Positions 38,033 through 46,257 of a DNA stretch of 64,000 nucleotides are shown in pieces (position 1 is the first letter of the stretch; each line of letters starts with the position of its first letter). Origin of the DNA: Derxia gummosa DSM 723 (lineage in GTDB: Bacteria > Pseudomonadota > Gammaproteobacteria > Burkholderiales > Burkholderiaceae_E); contig NZ_AXWS01000007.1 of the NCBI RefSeq assembly GCF_000482785.1, positions 62,001-126,000 on the forward strand, given 5' to 3'. Position numbers and translations under genes: made by a program. The notes under the pieces were generated by a model, which did no database searches, was not told the DNA's origin, and worked only from the letters and a program-made list of their open reading frames with translations.

Positions 38033-39118
38033 TCAGCGCGCGGCCGGCGTGCCCGGGGCAGTCGCGCCCGGACCAGCCGGATTGCCCGGCGCGCCCGCCC
38101 CGACCCGCCCGCCCGGCCCGTGCGCCGATGCTCCGGCGGGTGGCGCCGCCGCCTGCACGATGGCGTCGGCCAGCGCGGCCGCGAGGCAGGCATAGCTCTC
38201 GTCGTTCATGTGCAGCGAATCGGGCGCGAGCAGGCTGGCGTACTGCTCGCCGGCGTGCTCGGCCCATTGCCGCATCAGCTCGAAGCGGCGGAACACCGGC
38301 ACGCCCTCGCGCTGGGCCATGCGGTCGAACCAGCCGAGCATGCGCTGGGTGCCGGGCGAGCCGGTCACGCGCGGCGCGTATTGCAGGTCCATCAGCACGA
38401 GGTCGATGCCATGGGCGCGGATGCGCGCGACGCCGTCCTCGGCCAGGCGACTGAAGCTGTCGAAATCCAGCTCGCGCAGCAGCGCGTTGGTGCCGAGCTG
38501 CCAGATCACGAGCTGCGGTCCGTCCTGGAACACGTCGCGCTCGAAGCGCTCGACCTCCTCCTGCACGTCCTGCCCGTTCACGCCCTTGTTGATGACGCGC
38601 ACGGCCTTGCCCGGGAGCCGGCGCGTCAGCTCGACGCCGAGCCGGCTCGGATAGGTAGCGGCGATGCTGGTCGCGCCCGCGCCCGCCGTGGTGGACGAAC
38701 CGAGCGCGACGATGGTGAGCGGCTCGCGCCCGGCCAGACGCGCGGCGGTGATCGGCAGCCGGCCGAGCGGCGCCGGCCGGCCGATGCCGCTGCAATGCGG
38801 CTCGGGTGGACGCACGACGGCGGCCGGGCTGGGCGCCGCGGCCGGCACCGTGGGCGCGGTGCCCGGCGGCGCGGGAATGCGCGGCGCATCCTGCGGCGCG
38901 ACGGGCGGCGCGGGCGAGGGCGTGGGGCCGGCGGCGGGAAGTGGCGTGCCACCCTGCTCCGTTGGCGATGGCGGACCGCCGGGCAAGGTGGCGGGCGACG
39001 CACCGGCCGGGCCGGCGGCGGCGCCCGGCGCGCCGTCCTGCGCTCGGGCCGGCGCGGCGGCGAGCAGCGCCGCGCAGGAGAACGCGGTGGCGAGATGGCT
39101 GAGGCGGCGTCGGTTCAT
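38033..39118 (-). CDS. Exported SGNH/GDSL hydrolase with Pro-rich linker
   Basis: 361 residues; signal peptide cleaved near APARA-QD (about residue 26), ribosome site GAGGA. Residues about 27-105 are a Pro/Ala/Gly-rich linker. The SGNH domain shows IVALGSSTTAG (block I, nucleophile Ser), NKGVNGQDVQEE (block II Gly), IWQLGTNALLR (block III Asn) and LAPDSLHMND (block V Asp and His). It is a periplasmic esterase or acyl transferase acting on an acylated molecule. The next gene upstream is a second SGNH protein and then OpgC, so the substrate may be acyl groups on periplasmic or surface glucan. Confidence 0.87.
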   Translation of the reverse strand: MNRRRLSHLATAFSCAALLAAAPARAQDGAPGAAAGPAGASPATLPGGPPSPTEQGGTPLPAAGPTPSPAPPVAPQDAPRIPAPPGTAPTVPAAAPSPAAVVRPPEPHCSGIGRPAPLGRLPITAARLAGREPLTIVALGSSTTAGAGATSIAATYPSRLGVELTRRLPGKAVRVINKGVNGQDVQEEVERFERDVFQDGPQLVIWQLGTNALLRELDFDSFSRLAEDGVARIRAHGIDLVLMDLQYAPRVTGSPGTQRMLGWFDRMAQREGVPVFRRFELMRQWAEHAGEQYASLLAPDSLHMNDESYACLAAALADAIVQAAAPPAGASAHGPGGRVGAGAPGNPAGPGATAPGTPAAR

Positions 39119-39183
39119 GCGCGGTCCTCGTGGAGGTTCTCGGGGAATCGGCGTGGCGTGGCGGCCGGCCACGGGCGGGCGGG

Positions 39184-40020
39184 TCAGGGGCTGTCGAGCG
39201 CCATCTCGACGAGGGCGGCGAGCTGGCCGCCGACGCAGGCGTCGATCGCGAGCTTGTCGGCGCGCGCGCGGCCCACATCCTCGGGATGCAGCGAGAAGCT
39301 GCCGTTCTCGAACCAGTGCTGCATCAGCTCGTGACGGCGCAGATAGGGCAGATCGTGGCTGCGCGCGATCCAGCGCAGGTAGGCGCGGTAGGGCGCGGTG
39401 TTGATGAACAGCGCCGTCGCGGCGCCGTACTGCATGTCCACCAGCACCACGTCGATGCGGCGCTTCGCGAGCCGGTCGAGCGCGGCCTCGATGTCGGCGC
39501 CGAACTCCGGCACCGGCCGGCCCTGGCGGATGTCGGCGATGCCGATCTGCCAGACCAGCAGCGCGGGCGCCTCGCGCAGCACATCGCTGTCGATGATGCG
39601 GCGCGCGTCGGCCACCGTGCCGCCGGGCCGCGCGATGGTGCTCACGTCGATGCGCCGGCCCGGATGCGCGGCTTGCAATGCGACGGCGAAGCGGCCGGGC
39701 CAGGCGAGGTCGGGCGGGGTGTCGGGCAGGCGGGCGCTGTGGGTGCCGGGGCGGGCGTCGGCCTCGGCGCCGAGGCGGCCGGCGTCCTCGCGCGGCACCG
39801 CGCCGAGGGCCGAACCGGCGCCGAGCACGATCACCTTCACGGTGTCGCGCCCGCGCAGCGCGGTGCTCAGGCGCGGCAGCGGCGAATCGGTGGCGAGCAG
39901 ATCGACCGGCGCCGAGCATTCGGCCGGCAGGCCGGGCGCGGCATGCGCGGGCGGCGGCCGCAGCAGCCAGAAGGCGGCGCCGAGCATGAGGCAGGACAGG
40001 GCAAGGCCGCGTCGGGTCAT
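39184..40020 (-). CDS. Second exported SGNH-like hydrolase
   Basis: 278 residues with a signal peptide ending near AHAAPG (about 27). The SGNH pattern is less canonical than in the next gene: block I reads VIVLGAGSALGAVPRED, block III VWQIGIADIRQ where Asn is replaced by Ile/Ala, and the last block is FSLHPEDVGR with His but the Asp position unclear. RIDVVLVDMQYGAATALF matches the neighbour's IDLVLMDLQYAPR, so the two are diverged paralogues. It starts at 40020 and its ATG overlaps the stop codon of the OpgC gene, so translation is coupled. The odd active site suggests a changed or lost activity. Confidence 0.75.
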   Translation of the reverse strand: MTRRGLALSCLMLGAAFWLLRPPPAHAAPGLPAECSAPVDLLATDSPLPRLSTALRGRDTVKVIVLGAGSALGAVPREDAGRLGAEADARPGTHSARLPDTPPDLAWPGRFAVALQAAHPGRRIDVSTIARPGGTVADARRIIDSDVLREAPALLVWQIGIADIRQGRPVPEFGADIEAALDRLAKRRIDVVLVDMQYGAATALFINTAPYRAYLRWIARSHDLPYLRRHELMQHWFENGSFSLHPEDVGRARADKLAIDACVGGQLAALVEMALDSP

Positions 40021-41408
40021 GGGCGTGCTCCGGCGATGTCGGACGGCAGGGCGGCGGAACGGGGCTGGATCGGGTTGGGGCCAGTCGCGTCGGCTCCGCT
40101 GGCGGCAGAAGGCGTGGTGGTCGGCGCGATGGCGGTCGTCGCAGACGACGCCGCGGTGACCGTGGATGGCATGGCAGCGGCGGGCGACGCCGCTGCCGAC
40201 GCGTCCGCGACCGGCACCGCCGCCCCGCCGTCCCGCACCGCCACCGCCTCCCGCGCTCCGCCCTTCTTCTTGCCGGCCGCGCCGTACCAGTCGATCAGCG
40301 CCGCCAGCGCGCACATGGCGGCGATGCCGACGCCGCTGCACAGCGCCTGCGCCGCGAGGCTGGCATCGACCTCCACCAGCACGAACTGCATGAAGAACGA
40401 CAGGTAGATGCCGAAGCAGAACACGTACAGCGACTGCCGCCCGCACACGAGGATCGGCCGCACCCGCCGCCGCGCGAGAAAGCGCGCATTGGCCGGAATC
40501 AGCCCCGACGCGAGGTAGGCGATGGCGAGAAAGTGCGTAAGCCGCGTCAGCCCGAGATTGGTCTTGTCGATCGGATAGATGAGGTTGCCGAGCCAGATCG
40601 GCAGCGCATCCTCCAGCGCGCGCACATGCCAGGTCAGCACCACCGCGAGCGAGAACAGCAGCCAGCCCGCCGCGAGCCACGCCACCCAGCGCCGCCAGCG
40701 GAAGGCCTCGCCCAGCGCCTGCGGCGCCGCCGCGCACACCGCGCCCAGCACGAACAGCAGCTGCCACGCGAACGGGTTGAAGAACCAGCCGCCCTCGCCC
40801 GGAAAGGCCGGCAGGTTCCAGCCGAAGCCGCGCGCCGCCGCGTAGACGGCCACCGAAATCGCCAGCAGCCAGCGCGGCCGCCAGCCGATCAGCGCCAGCA
40901 TCAGCGGGAAGGCGCACAGCAGCACGATGTACAGCGGCAGCACATCCAGATTGGCCGGCTTGAAGCGCAGCAGCAGCGCCTCGACCAGCGCGATGTGCGG
41001 CGCCTTGAGGAATTCGTTGAGGTTGAGTTCATCGACGAATGCCGGATTGCCATAGCGCGTCGCCACGAAGGCCACCTCGGCAATGAAGAACATCAGCAGC
41101 ACGAGATGGGCGACGTACAGCGTCCACGCCCGCTGCCACACATGCGCCGATGCCCACGGCAGGCCGTTGCGCTGCCAGGCCCGGCCATAGGCGATCGCGG
41201 CCGAATAACCGGAAATGAAAATGAAGATTTCGGTCGCGTCGCTGAAGCCCCAGTTGCGCGGCGTGAGCCATGCAAACAGGTTGCCCGGCACATGGTCGAG
41301 AAAGATGAACCACAGCGCCAGCCCGCGAAAGAAGTCGAGGCGCGGGTCGCGACCGGGAAACACGCGGTCGAGTTGCAAGCGCTTGCGGGCGGGTGAGTTG
41401 TCGGTCAC
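40017..41408 (-). CDS. opgC: OpgC-family membrane acyltransferase
   Basis: 463 residues with about ten membrane helices. The first motif DPRLDFFRGLALWFIFLDHV with the conserved Arg, Asp and His, followed by NWGFSDATEIFIFISGYSAA, is diagnostic for OpgC. Known members add succinyl groups to osmoregulated periplasmic glucans. The last about 75 residues form an Ala/Ser/Thr/Pro tail with no similarity expected. No opgGH glucan synthesis genes are in the window. The gene heads a co-directional set with two SGNH hydrolases, the first coupled by an ATGA overlap, which suggests an acylation and deacylation module for a glycan. Confidence 0.88.
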   Translation of the reverse strand: MTDNSPARKRLQLDRVFPGRDPRLDFFRGLALWFIFLDHVPGNLFAWLTPRNWGFSDATEIFIFISGYSAAIAYGRAWQRNGLPWASAHVWQRAWTLYVAHLVLLMFFIAEVAFVATRYGNPAFVDELNLNEFLKAPHIALVEALLLRFKPANLDVLPLYIVLLCAFPLMLALIGWRPRWLLAISVAVYAAARGFGWNLPAFPGEGGWFFNPFAWQLLFVLGAVCAAAPQALGEAFRWRRWVAWLAAGWLLFSLAVVLTWHVRALEDALPIWLGNLIYPIDKTNLGLTRLTHFLAIAYLASGLIPANARFLARRRVRPILVCGRQSLYVFCFGIYLSFFMQFVLVEVDASLAAQALCSGVGIAAMCALAALIDWYGAAGKKKGGAREAVAVRDGGAAVPVADASAAASPAAAMPSTVTAASSATTAIAPTTTPSAASGADATGPNPIQPRSAALPSDIAGARP

Positions 41409-41747
41409 GGGAGGCGGGCGATGTGAGGCCCGCGCGGCACGCGGCGTCGCGGGAGACGGCGTCGCGGCGGCGGGTTGACGCGGATGCTCGCCGGGGGACG
41501 CGGGACGGGCTGTCGGACGGCGGCGCGGGCGGGCGTCGGCCGGTGTCGCACGGGGCGCGACCGGGCTGCGGCCCGTGTCTGCGGGCGACTGGCGCGCCGC
41601 CGGTTCGCCGCGTGCCGTGACCTGCCGCGCGGCGGTACGGGCAAGTTGCCCGGTCCCGGCTGGGCGCCCTCCCCTCGGCGGCGCCGGCCGGCCCGCCTAG
41701 CCTCGTCGGCGACATCAATGCGACCACCCGGTCCGGAGGAGACGGCA
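41409..41747. other. Divergent intergenic region, OpgC / binding-protein operon
   Basis: 339 bp, very GC-rich. Contains the 15-bp palindrome at 41638-41652 and the GGAGGAG ribosome site of the binding-protein gene. A TAGCCT element at 41698-41703 is a possible weak -10 box. Nothing else recognised. Confidence 0.4.
41638..41652 (+). promoter_or_regulatory. 15-bp palindrome, proposed MoxX-like regulator site 1
   Basis: CGGGCAAGTTGCCCG, perfect inverted repeat (7-bp arms around one G), 95 bp upstream of the binding-protein/PQQ-dehydrogenase operon. Thirteen of its 15 bases recur at 46258-46272 in the other promoter region of this block. Confidence 0.55.
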
Positions 41748-42587
41748 ATGAAGAAGAACACCTGGCTGACCATCGCGGCGCTGGCCTGCACGTTCGGCGC
41801 GGGCGCGGCGGCGCAATCGGGCGATCTGGCGGAGATCAGGCAGCGCGGCAGCCTGAGCGTGGCGGTGTACCGCGATTTCGCGCCCTTCTCGCAGGACGGC
41901 AAGGGCATCGACATCGACATCGCCAATGCGCTCGCGGGCGCGATCGGCGTGCGCGCCGAGGTGCGCGACTACGACGCCAGCGAAAGCATGGACGACGACC
42001 TGCGCCTGATGGTGTGGAAGGGCGGCAACGGCGCGATCGGCCCGCGCCCGTCGGACGTGATGCTGCATGTGCCGGTGGACGCCGCCTTCGCCGCGCGCAA
42101 TCCGCAGGTGAGCATCTCGGCGCCCTACTACCGCGAGACGCTGGCGGTCGCGCGCAGCATCGAGGCGCTGCCGCCGCTGACGAACATGCTCGTGGTCGAG
42201 GGCCAGCCGGTGGGCGTGGAGGTGGACTCGATCACCGACATGGCGCTCATGTCGCACGACGGCGGACGCTACCGCCCGACGGTGCGGCACTACCTCGACA
42301 TCGAGAAGGCCGAGGCCGATCTGCGCGGCGGCGCGATCGTCGCCTTCTTCGGCACGCGCAGCCAGGTCGAGCCGATGGTGGCGGCCGCCGGCACCGGCTT
42401 CGCGATGAGCGTGACGCCGCCGATGGCCGGACTGCCGCAGGCGGGCTGGAGCCACGGCATCGCCGTCAAGGCCGACCGCGCCGAGCTGGGCGAGGCGCTC
42501 GGCCGCGCGATGCAGACGCTGGAGGCCGACGGCACGCTCGACCGCATCTTCCGCGCGCATGGCGTGACGCGGGTGAAGCCGCTGTGA
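41748..42587 (+). CDS. Periplasmic binding protein of quinoprotein systems, MxaJ/XoxJ-like
   Basis: 279 residues with a strong ribosome site (GGAGGAG) and a signal peptide to about residue 22. It has the fold of solute-binding family 3: LAEIRQRGSLSVAVYRDFAPFS, GIDIDIANALAGAIG, RPSDVMLHVPVD, VSISAPYYRETLAVA and the C-terminal LEADGTLDRIFRAHGV. The gene overlaps the PQQ dehydrogenase gene by GTGA, which is the arrangement of MxaJ and XoxJ. Those proteins do not serve transporters; they are thought to help assemble or activate the dehydrogenase. No ABC permease is nearby. Confidence 0.83.
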   Translation: MKKNTWLTIAALACTFGAGAAAQSGDLAEIRQRGSLSVAVYRDFAPFSQDGKGIDIDIANALAGAIGVRAEVRDYDASESMDDDLRLMVWKGGNGAIGPRPSDVMLHVPVDAAFAARNPQVSISAPYYRETLAVARSIEALPPLTNMLVVEGQPVGVEVDSITDMALMSHDGGRYRPTVRHYLDIEKAEADLRGGAIVAFFGTRSQVEPMVAAAGTGFAMSVTPPMAGLPQAGWSHGIAVKADRAELGEALGRAMQTLEADGTLDRIFRAHGVTRVKPL

Positions 42588-44422
42588 GCCGGCTCGCCCT
42601 GCTGACCGGACGCGACGTCGCGTGTCGCGGCGCACTTGGCGGTACCCGCCCGACGCGCATCGCCGCCGCCCTGCTGGCCTGCCTCGCCGCCGGCCTTGCC
42701 CAGCCACCCGCCGCCCGCGCCGATGACGCCGCCGACTGGCCCGGCTACGGCCGCACGCCCGACAACCGGCGCCACTCCCCCGTCACCGAGATCACGCCCG
42801 CCAACGTCGGCCGGCTGGTGCCCAAATGGATCTACCAGACCGGCATCGACGGCAGCTTCCAGACCAGCCCGGTCGTCATCGACGGCGTGGTCTATCTCTC
42901 GACGCCGCGCAACAACGTGGTCGCGCTCGACGGCATCACCGGCGAGCCGCGCTGGAAGTACGGTCACCGCATGCAGACCGACGACCTGTGCTGCGGCACG
43001 CACAACCGCGGCGTCGCGGTGGGCGACGGCCGCGTGTACGAGATCACCGCCGACGCCCGGCTGATCGCGCTCGATCAGGCCACGGGCCGGCCGCTGTGGG
43101 ACGTCCCGGTACACGACCCCGGCACCGGCGCCCCCGACGCGCCCGAGCAGGTGCGCAACGCCGACCGCCTGCCCGCCGCCACCGTCGCCGGCTGGCGCCG
43201 CTACAGCGGCATCGCGGCGCCGCTGTTCCATGACGGGCTGGTCATCGTCGGCACCAGCGGCTCGGGCTACACCAGCCGCTTCTCCGACCAGGAGCGCGGC
43301 CTCCAGACCATCGGCCGGGCCGGCCCGCGCGAAGGCTCGCGCGCCTTCGTCTCGGCCTACGCGGCCGACACCGGTCGGCTCGTGTGGCGCTGGTACTCCA
43401 CGGCCGACCACGGCTGGGAAGGCGGCTTCGTCGAGCGCACGTCGATGGGCGATCCGCTCGACCGCGACCTCGCCACCGAGCGCGCCAACGCCGACCGCTA
43501 CCGCGATGCCTGGAAGCGCGGCGGCGGCTCGATCCATTCCACGCCCGCGCTCGACGCCGAGGCCGGCCTGCTCTACGTCGGCACCGGCAATGCCGCGCCC
43601 TATGCCGACCTCTACCGCCCCGGCGACAACCTCTACACCGCCTCGCTCGTGGCGCTGGACGTGAAGACCGGCGCGCTGCGCTGGTTCCACCAGATCACGC
43701 CGCACGACATCTGGGGCTATGACGTGGCCGCCGCGCCTATCCTGCTCGACGTGCCGGTCGGCGAGGCGCGGGTGCCGGGCGTGGCGGTCGCCACCAAGTC
43801 GGGCTGGGTCTACTTCTTCGACCGGCGCACCGGCGCGCTGCTGCGCCGCTCCGAAGGCTTCGTGCCGCAGACGCGGCTGTTCCCGCGCCCGCGCGACGAG
43901 ACCGGCGTGATCGCCGTGCCCGGCGAGGCCGGCGGCGCCAACTGGCAGCCGGGCTCCTACAGCCCGCGCACCGGCTGGCTCTACATCACCGGCAGCCACT
44001 TCCCGAGCCGCTTCGCGCTCGAAACCGACGCCGACGGCAACCGCGTGAACGTGCTGACCTTCCCGAAGCAGAACGAAAGCTGGGGCACGGTCAGCGCCAT
44101 CGACCCGGCGACCGGCCGGCTCGTCTGGCAGCAGCGCCTGGCGCGGCCCTTTGCCGGCGGCGTGACGACCACGGCGGGCGGGCTTGCCTTCATCGGCGAG
44201 GCCGACGGCTACTTCACCGCCCGCGACGCCCGCACCGGCGCGCGGCTGTGGCGCTTCCAGACCGGCGCCGGCGTGGGCGCGCCGGCCGTCGTGTACGAGG
44301 CCGGCGGACATGAGTACGTGCTGGTCGCGGCGGGCGGCAACCGGCTGTTCGACAACGCGCCGGGCAATGCGGTGATCGCCTTCGGCCTGCCGGACGCGCC
44401 GGAGTCGCCGGCGCCGCGCTGA
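42584..44422 (+). CDS. PQQ-dependent dehydrogenase (methanol/ethanol-type beta-propeller)
   Basis: 612 residues from a GTG that overlaps the upstream stop (GTGA). Signal peptide ends near AARADD (about 46). The eight-bladed propeller carries W-motifs (LIALDQATGRPLWDVPV, SAYAADTGRLVWRW, VALDVKTGALRWFHQ) and the vicinal disulfide Cys136-Cys137 (DLCCGTHNRG) typical of PQQ alcohol dehydrogenases; Asn336 in GTGN fits a metal ligand. At the active-site motif, usually PHDxWDxx, the sequence is PHDIWGYD, so the catalytic Asp position is Gly378 and the following Asp380 sits where lanthanide enzymes have an extra Asp. No fused cytochrome domain and no cytochrome gene nearby. Substrate unknown. Confidence 0.85.
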   Translation: MSRLALLTGRDVACRGALGGTRPTRIAAALLACLAAGLAQPPAARADDAADWPGYGRTPDNRRHSPVTEITPANVGRLVPKWIYQTGIDGSFQTSPVVIDGVVYLSTPRNNVVALDGITGEPRWKYGHRMQTDDLCCGTHNRGVAVGDGRVYEITADARLIALDQATGRPLWDVPVHDPGTGAPDAPEQVRNADRLPAATVAGWRRYSGIAAPLFHDGLVIVGTSGSGYTSRFSDQERGLQTIGRAGPREGSRAFVSAYAADTGRLVWRWYSTADHGWEGGFVERTSMGDPLDRDLATERANADRYRDAWKRGGGSIHSTPALDAEAGLLYVGTGNAAPYADLYRPGDNLYTASLVALDVKTGALRWFHQITPHDIWGYDVAAAPILLDVPVGEARVPGVAVATKSGWVYFFDRRTGALLRRSEGFVPQTRLFPRPRDETGVIAVPGEAGGANWQPGSYSPRTGWLYITGSHFPSRFALETDADGNRVNVLTFPKQNESWGTVSAIDPATGRLVWQQRLARPFAGGVTTTAGGLAFIGEADGYFTARDARTGARLWRFQTGAGVGAPAVVYEAGGHEYVLVAAGGNRLFDNAPGNAVIAFGLPDAPESPAPR

Positions 44423-44432
44423 CAGGAGATGC

Positions 44433-44460
44433 GCCGGGCTGCAAAGGCTTGCAGTCCGGC
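44433..44460. terminator. Hairpin with CTGCAA/TTGCAG core after the PQQ dehydrogenase gene
   Basis: 12-bp stem with one G-T pair, loop AGGC. The core 44439-44454 is the exact reverse complement of 5165-5180. It sits between two convergent operons. Confidence 0.6.
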
Positions 44461-44466
44461 CACCTC

Positions 44467-44802
44467 TCACCGCGCCTCGCCCGCCGCCCCGCCCTCCGGC
44501 ACCCACACCATCGAGCCGTCGGGCATGCGCCAGGCGCTGCCGGCGCGCACGCCCTGGCCCTTGCCGCCGGCGCCGTCGGCCTCGTAGCGCTCGATGCGGC
44601 CGGCGCTGCGCACGACGATGCTCATGTCGGGCTTGCCAGGGTTGCGGATGACGGTCACATCCTCGCCGCCGAACAGGTTGAGCGGCTGGTTGGCGACCGT
44701 CACGAACAGCGCCGCGATGATCACGAGGAAGACATCGACGAGATTGACGACCGACAGCAGCGGATCGTCCTCTTCCAGCGATTCGTCGAGGCGGTTTCTC
44801 AT
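44467..44802 (-). CDS. DUF2149 protein, ExbD/TolR-like partner
   Basis: 111 residues starting MRNRLDESLEEDDPLLSVVN. One membrane helix (about 18-40, VNLVDVFLVIIAALFVTVAN) is followed by a small periplasmic domain ending VWVPEGG. The layout, with an acidic N-terminus and a helix carrying an Asp (VDVFLV), is like ExbD/TolR, and the sequence fits DUF2149. Its ATG overlaps the stop codon of the ExbB/TolQ-like gene. The pair should form a proton- or ion-driven inner-membrane complex that works on something in the periplasm. Confidence 0.8.
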   Translation of the reverse strand: MRNRLDESLEEDDPLLSVVNLVDVFLVIIAALFVTVANQPLNLFGGEDVTVIRNPGKPDMSIVVRSAGRIERYEADGAGGKGQGVRAGSAWRMPDGSMVWVPEGGAAGEAR

Positions 44803-45368
44803 GCGGCCGCTCCTTGGGCGAGCGTCGACGCGAGCGACGGCGCGGCCTCCGCCGGGGCCGGCCCCGCGTCGGGCTCGGCGGCAGGCGCGGCGGCCTCCGC
44901 GCGCGCCAGCGCCGCCAGCTCGTCGGCATACCAGCGCCGCCGCACCTGGGCGATGCAATGCGTGATCGAGGCCGCGAGCAGCGCGAGGATCACCGCCGAG
45001 AACGCGACCGTCAGGCTGCGCGCGACCGCCGCCATCTGGCCCTCGCCGAGCGCATGCAGCGCCGGGCCCATCGGGATCATCGTGGCGACGAGGCCGAGCA
45101 TCGGCGCGACGCGCGCCGCGAGCCGCACCGGCTCCAGCCGCCGCAGCGCCTCGGCTTCGAGCGCGTCGGCGCCCAGATCGGGCCGCTGCCGCGCGAACGC
45201 GGTCAGCTCGAAACCGCCCGCCTGCCCGCGCCGCCGCTGCGCCGCCTGCCAGCCGAAGCGCCCGAGCGACCAGAAGGCATGGGCGAACAGCGCGAGCACC
45301 GCGAGCAGCACCGGCAGCAGGAAGAGCTGGGCCAGCGCGAACATGCCCTCCTCGATCGGCGCGCTCAT
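44799..45368 (-). CDS. MotA/TolQ/ExbB-family proton channel subunit
   Basis: 189 residues, three membrane helices: about 8-32, then VAPMLGLVATMIPMGPALHAL (about 87-108) and VAFSAVILALLAASITHCIA (about 119-140). The AARVAPMLGLVATMIPMG stretch is the hallmark of the ExbB/TolQ family. An Ala/Pro/Glu-rich tail follows. It is coupled by ATGA overlaps both to the upstream Sel1 gene and to the downstream DUF2149 gene. No TonB gene is nearby, so it probably serves the Sel1 protein or another envelope partner. Confidence 0.85.
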   Translation of the reverse strand: MSAPIEEGMFALAQLFLLPVLLAVLALFAHAFWSLGRFGWQAAQRRRGQAGGFELTAFARQRPDLGADALEAEALRRLEPVRLAARVAPMLGLVATMIPMGPALHALGEGQMAAVARSLTVAFSAVILALLAASITHCIAQVRRRWYADELAALARAEAAAPAAEPDAGPAPAEAAPSLASTLAQGAAA

Positions 45369-46174
45369 GCCCGCACCTCGCGCGCGTCGCCATTGCGCGT
45401 GCCGCCGCCTCCCGCGCCACCACCCGCCGCGCCGCGCGATCCACCGCCCGCCGCCGCGCGCGCGCCGCGCCGCGCCTGCCACCACGCACCCGCGCCGGCC
45501 ACGGCGACGAGCGCCGCGAGCATCGCGGCCGTCGGCGCCAGCGGCATGCCCGCCGGCCGCGCGACCGGCGCGAGCCGCTGGCCCTCGACCGCTTCCGTCG
45601 CCACCCCGAAGCCGCGGCCCGTCACGTCGCGCTCGGCGGTGTGGTGGCCGGTGCGCAGGAACTCGGCCGCGTCGGGATCGCCCTCGTCGGCGGCGCGCCG
45701 GAACCATTCGCGCGCCGCCGCCTCGTCGCGGGCCACGCCGCGCCCGAGCTGCAGCGCGCTCGCGTAATGCACTTTCGCGACGGTGGCGTAGCCGTCGCTG
45801 CCGCTTTCGGCGGCCTGCCTGAGCAGCGCGGTCGCGCGCGCCGGGTCGGGCGCCACGCCGATGCCCTGCTCCAGCAGCAGCGCCTTCCAGATCATCGCGC
45901 CCGCGTAGCCGGCGGCGATGCACTTGTCGTAGATGAGATGGGCCGACTCGTGGTCGCCGCATTTCTCGGCGAAGTAGCCGCTGGCGCAGACCTGCATGCT
46001 GGCCGGACGCGCGAGCGCGGCCTCGATGCCGAGGTCGCTGGTGATCGGCTCGCCGTTGGCATCGAGCTGCATGCGCGGCTGGCCGCAGAAGCGCTCGGCG
46101 CGCGCGGGCACCGGCAGCAGGGCCGCGAGCAGCGCGGTGCCGGCCAGCAGCGCGCGGGCGGGGATTGGTGGCAT
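45365..46174 (-). CDS. Exported Sel1-repeat protein with C-terminal membrane anchor
   Basis: 269 residues, ribosome site AAAGGAAAG. Signal peptide ends near PARA-ER (about 24). Cysteines at FCGQ, VCASGYFAEKC and DKC may pair in the periplasm. Sel1/TPR-like repeats run from about 70 to 165 (GAMIWKALLLEQGIGVAPDP, YASALQLGRGVARDEAAAREWFRRAADEGDPDAAEFL). A helix near 211-228 (APTAAMLAALVAVAGAGAWW) anchors the C-terminus. It is the first gene of an operon with the ExbB-like and DUF2149 genes. Sel1 repeats mediate protein contacts, so it is probably the periplasmic adaptor of this complex. Confidence 0.82.
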   Translation of the reverse strand: MPPIPARALLAGTALLAALLPVPARAERFCGQPRMQLDANGEPITSDLGIEAALARPASMQVCASGYFAEKCGDHESAHLIYDKCIAAGYAGAMIWKALLLEQGIGVAPDPARATALLRQAAESGSDGYATVAKVHYASALQLGRGVARDEAAAREWFRRAADEGDPDAAEFLRTGHHTAERDVTGRGFGVATEAVEGQRLAPVARPAGMPLAPTAAMLAALVAVAGAGAWWQARRGARAAAGGGSRGAAGGGAGGGGTRNGDAREVRA

Positions 46175-46257
46175 GGGCTTTCCTTTCGGGCAGGGAACGG
46201 ACGGCAGTCTTGCCGCCGCCGGCCGCGCCGCCCACGAGCCGGATGCACGCGCGCGGC

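Noticed and set aside
41748-42587. Amino-acid ABC transporter binding protein
   Set aside because: No permease or ATPase adjoins it, and it is translationally coupled to a PQQ dehydrogenase, which is the MxaJ/XoxJ arrangement.
42584-44422. Loss of the metal-ligand Glu of the PQQ enzyme (GAE read as GSG at 226-228)
   Set aside because: An insertion follows, and GPREG before RAFVSAY may be the true counterpart, so the Glu cannot be called missing without a real alignment.
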